Positions 57,624 through 64,000 of a stretch of DNA of 64,000 nt are shown here, one piece after another. Both the position numbers and the translations under genes were made by a program. The number at the start of each line of letters is the position of its first letter. The first letter of the stretch is position 1. The notes under the pieces are model-generated. The model searched no databases, was not told where the DNA came from, and was given only the letters and a program-made list of their open reading frames with translations. The stretch is from the NCBI GenBank assembly GCA_902632605.1, contig CACPDB010000006.1, positions 1-64,000 of the forward strand, in the 5' to 3' direction. Origin of the DNA: an uncultured SAR86 cluster bacterium (lineage in GTDB: Bacteria; Pseudomonadota; Gammaproteobacteria; Magnimaribacterales; AG-339-G14).

Positions 57624-58401
57624 TCTTATCGAAAAAATACTTGAAGAAGGTATAGACAGATCTGATAGAACTGGAACAGGAAGAAAAAGTATCTTTGGTC
57701 ATCAAATGCATTTTGACCTTCAAGAGGGTTTCCCTTTAGTAACAACAAAAAAAGTCCATTTAAAATCTATTATTCATGAATTGATTTGGTTTATTGCAGG
57801 CTCAACAAATATTAAATATCTCCAAGATAACGGGGTTTCAATTTGGGATGAATGGGCAGATGAAAATGGAGATCTTGGTCCTGTCTATGGTGCTCAATGG
57901 CGATCTTGGCCTAACCCTAACGGTGGTTCAGTAGATCAGATAAAGATTCTCATAGAGAATATTAAACAAAACCCAAATTCAACAAGGCATGTTGTTAGCG
58001 CTTGGAACCCTGCTCTAGTTGACGAAATGGCTCTTCCGCCATGTCATACAATGTTTCAGTTCTTTGTAGCTGATTCTAAGATTTCATGTCAACTCTACCA
58101 AAGAAGTGCAGATGTTTTTTTAGGAGTGCCCTTCAATATTGCTTCCTATGCACTGCTAACCATGATGATCGCACAGGTATGTAATTTAAAACCAGGCAAA
58201 TTTGTTCACACCTTTGGAGATGCCCATCTATATTTAAATCATCTAGACCAAGCTAAGCTGCAACTATCTAGAAAACCTCTTAAATTGCCAAACATAAAAA
58301 TAAACTCCTCTATTAAAAGTCTAGAAGATTTTAGGTACGAAGATTTTGAAATTGTTGATTATGAAAGTCATCCTGCCATTTCAGCTCCAATTTCGGTTTA
58401 A
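57607..58401 (+). CDS. thyA: Thymidylate synthase
   Basis: '[19 protein letters not shown]', '[13 protein letters not shown]', '[24 protein letters not shown]'. Confidence 0.97.
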   Translation: MKQYLNLIEKILEEGIDRSDRTGTGRKSIFGHQMHFDLQEGFPLVTTKKVHLKSIIHELIWFIAGSTNIKYLQDNGVSIWDEWADENGDLGPVYGAQWRSWPNPNGGSVDQIKILIENIKQNPNSTRHVVSAWNPALVDEMALPPCHTMFQFFVADSKISCQLYQRSADVFLGVPFNIASYALLTMMIAQVCNLKPGKFVHTFGDAHLYLNHLDQAKLQLSRKPLKLPNIKINSSIKSLEDFRYEDFEIVDYESHPAISAPISV

Positions 58402-58892
58402 TGTCTATAAAACTAATTTGCGCAGTCTCAAAAAATAACGTTATAGGAATTAACAACAAACTGCCTTGGAATATTCCTGCAGATTTAAAAAGGTTTAGAG
58501 AATTAACCAATGAAAATATCATCGTCATGGGAAGAAAAACTTATGATTCCATAGGAAGGCCTCTTCCAAAAAGAGAAAACCTAGTCTTGAGCAAAAATAA
58601 AAAACTAAAAATTGAAAATGTTAAGGTTTTTAACACGCCCCGAGAAGTTCTTGATCTTTATGATAAAAGAGAAGAAAAAAAGGATTTATTCATAATTGGT
58701 GGAACGTTTATATATGAACTATTTATTGAATATTGCGATTATCTTTTGATTACTTTTGTAGACAGAGAATATGAAGGAGATGCTTACTTTCCAAAGATAG
58801 ATTGGACTGAATGGGAACTTATAAACGAAGAGAGAAAATCCGAAGATCAAGAAAACTTAACTTATTATTTTAGAGACTATAGGAAAATTTAG
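58401..58892 (+). CDS. folA: Dihydrofolate reductase
   Basis: 'LICAVSKNNVIGINNKLPWNIPADLKRFRELT', 'VMGRKTYDSIGRPLPKRENLVLS'. Confidence 0.96.
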   Translation: MSIKLICAVSKNNVIGINNKLPWNIPADLKRFRELTNENIIVMGRKTYDSIGRPLPKRENLVLSKNKKLKIENVKVFNTPREVLDLYDKREEKKDLFIIGGTFIYELFIEYCDYLLITFVDREYEGDAYFPKIDWTEWELINEERKSEDQENLTYYFRDYRKI

Positions 58893-60280
58893 GACTGTTC
58901 TTCTAAATCTTTTATCCTAAGCTCAAGCATTTCAACTCTTCTCTTTTCTTTTTCAGTATAAGTAAGCCAGTTCAAAGCCTGAGTTCTCAACTTATCTTGT
59001 TTCTTTTCCCTGGCCTTTTTATCTTTAATTTTTATGTCTGAAAGTCTATCAATTGCAGTTCTAAAAAATTTTGTAGCCTCTTCAAATTCTTGCAGTTCAT
59101 ATGAAACCTGCCCCAATAAAATATTTACTGTTACAGGGTCATCTAATTTTCCTTTTTTAAGTCCCAATTTAAGAGCTTGTCTAGCTTCTTTATATCTATC
59201 TGTGGCTAAATAAATTTGACCAAGGAATACATAAAGTTCTCCTTTTTCCGATTTCTTTGCTGCTTTCTCATAGACTGGCTCAGCTTTTGCTAATTCTTGT
59301 GCCATATGCCATCCTTGAGCCAAATACTTTAGATGTTTTTCATTTTCTTTAACAAACTCCTTTTCTATTCCATAATCCATTACTCGTGCAGCTTTAAGAG
59401 GAGCTTCAGCTCTCATTAGGAGCTGGTATAGTGAAATATATTCATTTTCTTTATCCAGAAGTCTTTGATCATGAGCAGCTTCCAAGGCTGATAATTGCTT
59501 TTTTTCTTCTTTAAGTTCGCCGTATACCCCAGAGAGCTGAGTCCAGTATCTTTTCTTAGGATAAAACCTTACCAACTCTTCAAACAGAGGTAGCATATCT
59601 CCAATTCTTTCATTTTCATTATACAAAGCCACTAGCAAATTATAGGTAGATTCTTTTGGTTTGGATTTGTTAGCTTTTGCAACACAAAGAGCCCTCTCAG
59701 AAAATTTAAGGGCCTTCTTTTTATCTTTGAGTTGCCAATAAGAAGCTGCAATTATGTCAAATCCGAGGGAGCTTGGATTAGCTTCCATTGAAATCCATTG
59801 TTCCATATAGTCGATGGCAGTTTTGTAGCTGCCTTCAGCATAGGAGAGTTGTCCAAGCATCGAGATGACGTTGGATTTAAGCCTGGGATCAGCATCTTCA
59901 ATGGAAAGAAATTTTTTATAATTTGTTTTTGCAGATTTAAGGTCATCATTAACTGAGTCTATGTAGGCATAGTAGTAATACATCTGAGCTTTATCAGAAT
60001 CTGTTAGGTTTGAATCTGATTTCATTCTATCTAAGACACTTTTAGCTTTTACAAAATCTTCATTATCTGCCTGCAGGAAAGGAAAAAGTTGCTTCAAATA
60101 TGTTTGAGCTTGTTTACTTGGCAGCTTCGCAACTTGTCTTTTAGGATTTGGCAGGTCTGAACCCAAACACCCTTTTAGGGTATAACCAGGAAAGTCAAAC
60201 TTAGTTTGTTCCTGATTTTTTTGGTTTTGTAAAAAAACAGAATTTGTAAAAATTAAAACGAAAAAAAGTAATCTAATCAT
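58889..60280 (-). CDS. Exported tetratricopeptide-repeat protein linked to a Ton system
   Basis: Signal peptide; repeated TPR-like helices; last gene of the exbB-exbD-tonB cluster. Confidence 0.85.
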   Translation of the reverse strand: MIRLLFFVLIFTNSVFLQNQKNQEQTKFDFPGYTLKGCLGSDLPNPKRQVAKLPSKQAQTYLKQLFPFLQADNEDFVKAKSVLDRMKSDSNLTDSDKAQMYYYYAYIDSVNDDLKSAKTNYKKFLSIEDADPRLKSNVISMLGQLSYAEGSYKTAIDYMEQWISMEANPSSLGFDIIAASYWQLKDKKKALKFSERALCVAKANKSKPKESTYNLLVALYNENERIGDMLPLFEELVRFYPKKRYWTQLSGVYGELKEEKKQLSALEAAHDQRLLDKENEYISLYQLLMRAEAPLKAARVMDYGIEKEFVKENEKHLKYLAQGWHMAQELAKAEPVYEKAAKKSEKGELYVFLGQIYLATDRYKEARQALKLGLKKGKLDDPVTVNILLGQVSYELQEFEEATKFFRTAIDRLSDIKIKDKKAREKKQDKLRTQALNWLTYTEKEKRRVEMLELRIKDLEEQS

Positions 60281-60283
60281 ATC

Positions 60284-61030
60284 TTAACCTTGAACTCCTC
60301 TACAATTTTCTGGAATATACCCAGGACCTTTATTTTCTCCTTCAAGTACAAATGTAATTCGCTGAGTTACCCCTTCAACTTCAACTGCATTTCCATCTCT
60401 AATTAAAGGTTTATATTTATATCTTAATGCAGCTCTGATTGCTGCTCTATCAAAAATTCCCTGAGGAATCGATTGAATTACTTCCGGATCTCTAACAGAA
60501 CCAACTTCAGTGACAACGTATTTTAATACTACACAGCCCTCTATTCCCCTCTCAGCAGCTCTTCTGGGATATTGAGGAGGAACTTGGAAAATTGGTACAT
60601 ATGAACCATCCATAAATACCCCAGATCTTCGTCGGGTAAAATTAAGATTAGGGTTAACGGACTGATCCAATAATTCTTCGATGTTCTCTATATCTACTTC
60701 TGGAGGTAGTTGGTCTGGTTCAGGTTCTGCTTCCTCAGGTCTTTCTACAGAATCTATTAACTCGGGATCTCTTACAGGCATGACCACATCAACTATTTTT
60801 CTTAATTCCATATCATCTAGAGAAACTTCACCTGTAGCAATCAATAAAGCCATAAGCAAAATCGATGCAAATGAAACTACTGTTCCTCCTGCAGCTGCTA
60901 GGCCATATTTCTGGTAAGGATTGTCATCAACAATAAGTTTCTTAAGAGAAAAAGAATTGTCTTCTTTCAACTGAGAAGATAAAACTTTTCTCGATATGAT
61001 TGAAATAATTTTTCTTAGGTAAAATAGCAT
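60284..61030 (-). CDS. tonB: TonB family energy transducer
   Basis: One TM; 'FQVPPQYPRRAAERGIEGCVVLKYVVTEVGSVRDPEVIQSIPQGIFDRAAIRAALRYKYKP'. Confidence 0.93.
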   Translation of the reverse strand: MLFYLRKIISIISRKVLSSQLKEDNSFSLKKLIVDDNPYQKYGLAAAGGTVVSFASILLMALLIATGEVSLDDMELRKIVDVVMPVRDPELIDSVERPEEAEPEPDQLPPEVDIENIEELLDQSVNPNLNFTRRRSGVFMDGSYVPIFQVPPQYPRRAAERGIEGCVVLKYVVTEVGSVRDPEVIQSIPQGIFDRAAIRAALRYKYKPLIRDGNAVEVEGVTQRITFVLEGENKGPGYIPENCRGVQG

Positions 61031-61440
61031 TAGAAATTTGGCTCAGAAGCAATTGATATGTCAACTACGCCGGCTTCTCTTACTTCGTCCATTACATCAA
61101 TGATGGTATCTGCAGTAGATTTTTCATCTGCCTGAATGACTACAGTACCCTGTGGATTTTCAGCAATCATTCTAATCACATTGGCTTTGACTTGCCTTAC
61201 ATCGATTCTTCTACCATCCATATAAATTTCTCCAGCTGAACCTATAGCAATAAGAATGGCTGCATTCTCCGTAACTTCTGCCGTCTCTGAATCAGGTCTA
61301 TTGATTTCAAGACCTGGTTCTTTGATAAAGTTTGCAGTAACAATAAAGAAAATTAAAAGGATAAATACAACATCCAACATAGGAGTTATATTTGGCTCAT
61401 CTTTCTCTTCAACTGCTTGACTGATTAGTGATCTTCTCAT
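61030..61440 (-). CDS. exbD: Biopolymer transport protein ExbD/TolR
   Basis: 'INITPMLDVVFILLIFFIVTANF'-type motif, 'EPGLEINRPDSETAE'. Confidence 0.94.
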   Translation of the reverse strand: MRRSLISQAVEEKDEPNITPMLDVVFILLIFFIVTANFIKEPGLEINRPDSETAEVTENAAILIAIGSAGEIYMDGRRIDVRQVKANVIRMIAENPQGTVVIQADEKSTADTIIDVMDEVREAGVVDISIASEPNF

Positions 61441-61446
61441 TTTTCT

Positions 61447-61971
61447 TTACTCAAAAGTTAAGTGTTCTTGTAATAAATCTGATTGTTTTTTTGCTTTTTC
61501 TTCGAGTATTCTTGAAGCAAAAGTTGCAGGAATCGCCGCCATTAAACCAGCCATTGCAGGGATAGTGGATTTAGCAACGCCGCCTGCCATAGCTTTAGCA
61601 TCTCCTCCTCCTGTGACAGCCAATATGTGGAAAACTTCGATCATTCCTAAGATAGTTCCCAGCAAGCCTAGTAAAGGAGCCAGCACAATAGCAACTCTTA
61701 TGTACTCAAGGTTACTTCTAATTTTTACATTGGCTTGAGAAATAAGCATTGATCTTATTTGGTGACCTGACCATGACTTATGTTGCGGAGTTTCCTTCCA
61801 AGCATTTTGAATATCTTCTTCAACATCACTGTGGATATATTTAAAGTACCAAAACCTTTCAAGAATGAAGCTCCACATCAAAACAATTAGAAAACCTATG
61901 AATACAACTACGCCCCCTCCTTTTTCAAAAAAGTCTAAGAGAGTATCTTGAAGTCCAAATAGGAAAGCCAT
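61447..61971 (-). CDS. exbB: MotA/TolQ/ExbB proton channel family protein
   Basis: 'APLLGLLGTILGMIEVFHILAVTGGGDAKAMAGGVAKSTIPAMAGLMAAIPATF'. Confidence 0.94.
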   Translation of the reverse strand: MAFLFGLQDTLLDFFEKGGGVVVFIGFLIVLMWSFILERFWYFKYIHSDVEEDIQNAWKETPQHKSWSGHQIRSMLISQANVKIRSNLEYIRVAIVLAPLLGLLGTILGMIEVFHILAVTGGGDAKAMAGGVAKSTIPAMAGLMAAIPATFASRILEEKAKKQSDLLQEHLTFE

Positions 61972-61976
61972 GCTTA

Positions 61977-63350
61977 CTATGCTTTATTTTCCTCTGAAGC
62001 TGCAGCAACCATACCCGTACTCTGTTCTTCAAGAACTGTAAGAATATTTTTTGCATAATTTGCCATGATAGCAGCCATAAAAGTAGCAGGAATGGCTGTC
62101 ATAAGACCTAGCATAGTGGTTACTAAGGCTTCAGAAATACCATTTGCCATTGTTTTTGGATCCCCAGTTCCAAATAAAGTAATAGCTTGGAAAGTGTTGA
62201 TCATTCCAGTAATTGTCCCAAATAATCCTAACAATGGGGCTACTACTGATATCAACCTTACTAACCAAATTCCGGTATCTATAGATGCTCTTTCTACTAA
62301 AATTTGCTCCGCAAGCTTAAGCTCTAATGTTTCAACATCTGAACCCTTGTTTTGTTCAGCAACATCGAAAATTCTTGATAATGGATTATTACCTTGCTTA
62401 CTTCCTGATGCTTCTTTTTTAACATTTTTATCAAGGTTGAAAAGGATATAAGTTCTCCATCCAAAAATTCCAGTTGCTAAAAGGAAAAGAAGGATGATGG
62501 TATATCCAGTTATTCTTCCATATTGTATTTGCTCAAAAAAACTTGGGAGAGATATTAAATTTGTAAGTAAAGCACCGCCTTGGGGTCCTGTAGGGTCTAT
62601 TGCAAACTCAACAAATCCAGTTGACTCGTCATGAACATCATAGGTTCCACCTAAATATCTGCCTGGTTGTCTTGGAAGAGTTTCATAAGCGCCTCTAGCG
62701 GGAAGATAGGTAAGGTATTGTCCTTCTGTTACTGCATTGAAGTTTCCAACTCTAACTACATTTTGTTGTGAAGTTTGTCCTTCATTATCAACAACTGTCG
62801 CTTGGAACTTTTGAACGTTTCCTGAGGCGATTAGTTCTCTCTGTAATTCGTACCAAAGTCTTTCAAGTTCTTCAACAGAAGCTAAACTTATCCCTTCTCC
62901 CATTCTTTTTGAGAGATCTTTTAAGAAAATTTCTCTATCTTGACCGAATTGTCCTGATGTAACTGCAGACTCAAATTGTTGTTGAGTATCTGATGCAACT
63001 CCTTGAAGATGACCAAAAGTCTCATATAAAGACCCAAGTCTAGTTTTAAGCTGTTCTTCAAGAACGACGAGCTTTGCGTCATTTGCTTCAAATCTTGCCT
63101 CAAGTTGAGTAGCAATTGCCTCTAGTCTTGATCTTTCAGCTTTTGCATTAGCAAGTAAAGTTGCTTGACGACTTCTTTCTCTTGCAAATTTTTGCTCTCT
63201 TTCAGTAGCTTCTTCTGACTCAGCAAATTTACCTTGTTGAACGAGCTCTAGAAGCTGCTCCAGGGATAATGCTGTATCAGGTTTTTCTTCCTGGAGATAT
63301 GCAAAAGGAAGAAATAAAGCAAAAAGAATCGTTAATAATTTTGTTTTCAT
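61977..63350 (-). CDS. Large MotA/TolQ/ExbB family protein with N-terminal periplasmic coiled coil (TtpC-like)
   Basis: Signal peptide, long coiled coil, C-terminal 'APLLGLFGTITGMINTFQAITLFGTGDPKTMANGISEALVTTMLGLMTAIPATF'. Confidence 0.92.
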   Translation of the reverse strand: MKTKLLTILFALFLPFAYLQEEKPDTALSLEQLLELVQQGKFAESEEATEREQKFARERSRQATLLANAKAERSRLEAIATQLEARFEANDAKLVVLEEQLKTRLGSLYETFGHLQGVASDTQQQFESAVTSGQFGQDREIFLKDLSKRMGEGISLASVEELERLWYELQRELIASGNVQKFQATVVDNEGQTSQQNVVRVGNFNAVTEGQYLTYLPARGAYETLPRQPGRYLGGTYDVHDESTGFVEFAIDPTGPQGGALLTNLISLPSFFEQIQYGRITGYTIILLFLLATGIFGWRTYILFNLDKNVKKEASGSKQGNNPLSRIFDVAEQNKGSDVETLELKLAEQILVERASIDTGIWLVRLISVVAPLLGLFGTITGMINTFQAITLFGTGDPKTMANGISEALVTTMLGLMTAIPATFMAAIMANYAKNILTVLEEQSTGMVAAASEENKA

Positions 63351-64000
63351 TGTGTCACCTCCGCAGCTGGTACAGGCAACTCTAAGATATCAACGGTTTT
63401 TACTTTTTTAGCCATCGCAATACCATCTCTTATAGAGTTTCTGTATCTGCTTGGCAGAGATTCCCATGATTGTGTTTCTTTATTATAGATTCCAGTTTCA
63501 GATAAATCGGATGTTTGATAAGCAAGAACCAATCTTCCAATTCTCAAGATATTAACATCACGTTCTTGACCATCGATTAAAATAGTGTCTTTGTAAGTAT
63601 CTATTTTTCTTCCATATTCAGACTCAACCGAATAGCCATCCAAAACCTGTCTAAGTTTTTCAGCAGGAGACACAACTGGATTATCTAATGCAGCTTGAAT
63701 GAATGAGAGTCTTTCAGTTCTTTCACCAGCTCTAAAGGGGATATCAAGAGCTATAAATTGCTTCAAACCTTCAAACATTCTTCTAGCTAATGGAGGAATT
63801 TGACGCTGAAGAACAGTAGAGTCTTTCATCGTTTTTTCGATCTCTTCCATTCTTTTCAATTGACGTTCAATTTGTTTTCTTTTCTGAGCATTGTAGACTT
63901 TTAAACCTTCAATTTGCTTGCTGACACTTTTGTACTCAGCAGAGTCTTTATCGGTTTTTTCTTGAAAAGAATCTATTTTTTGTTGTGAAGCTTGAGCAAT
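63347..64000 (-). CDS. DUF3450 family protein (N-terminus cut by window end)
   Basis: Frame continues upstream of the listed TTG to the window edge (IAQASQQKIDSFQEKTDKDSAEYKSVSKQIEGLKVYNAQKRKQIERQL...); coiled coil; upstream of TtpC-like gene. Confidence 0.88.
   Translation of the reverse strand: MAQASQQKIDSFQEKTDKDSAEYKSVSKQIEGLKVYNAQKRKQIERQLKRMEEIEKTMKDSTVLQRQIPPLARRMFEGLKQFIALDIPFRAGERTERLSFIQAALDNPVVSPAEKLRQVLDGYSVESEYGRKIDTYKDTILIDGQERDVNILRIGRLVLAYQTSDLSETGIYNKETQSWESLPSRYRNSIRDGIAMAKKVKTVDILELPVPAAEVTQ

Noticed and set aside
1-64000. Possible CRISPR arrays, integrases, transposases, phage genes, toxin-antitoxin or known defence systems
   Set aside because: No direct-repeat arrays or matching protein families were seen; the window is mostly core metabolism with one accessory stretch.

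Overview
AT-rich, densely packed chromosomal window from a streamlined gammaproteobacterium. The gene content and order resemble marine SAR86-like genomes, but that placement is an inference. About 60 CDSs are supported, plus one tRNA-Phe(GAA), one strong intrinsic terminator and several operator-like palindromes. No rRNA, CRISPR array, phage or transposon was seen. Main blocks: partial lptD-surA-pdxA-rsmA-apaH-cca; folK-folB-tsaD / rpsU-yqeY / ribE-pyrE / gmk-rpoZ-spoT-ridA-recG; hppA (H+-PPase); a type II glutamine synthetase followed by ntrB-ntrC; hisBHAF; mutY-yggX-tRNA-Phe; a P450 / TonB-receptor / dehydrogenase accessory region; zapE-hspQ; rppH...lgt-thyA-folA; and a DUF3450-TolQ/ExbB-ExbB-ExbD-TonB-TPR energy-transduction cluster. 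The best lead is an apparently rewired nitrogen-control locus: a eukaryotic-like GSII, an NtrC with GAFKGA in place of GAFTGA and no sensor-II Arg, NtrC-like operators upstream of GSII, and a perfect GCAC-N7-GTGC site in a distant TonB-receptor/dehydrogenase intergenic region. Other leads: an LptD without the C-terminal Cys pair, a zapE whose full reading frame has no ATG/GTG/TTG start, and convergent genes that share stop-codon bases. All calls come from reading the sequence and supplied translations; no database search was run.
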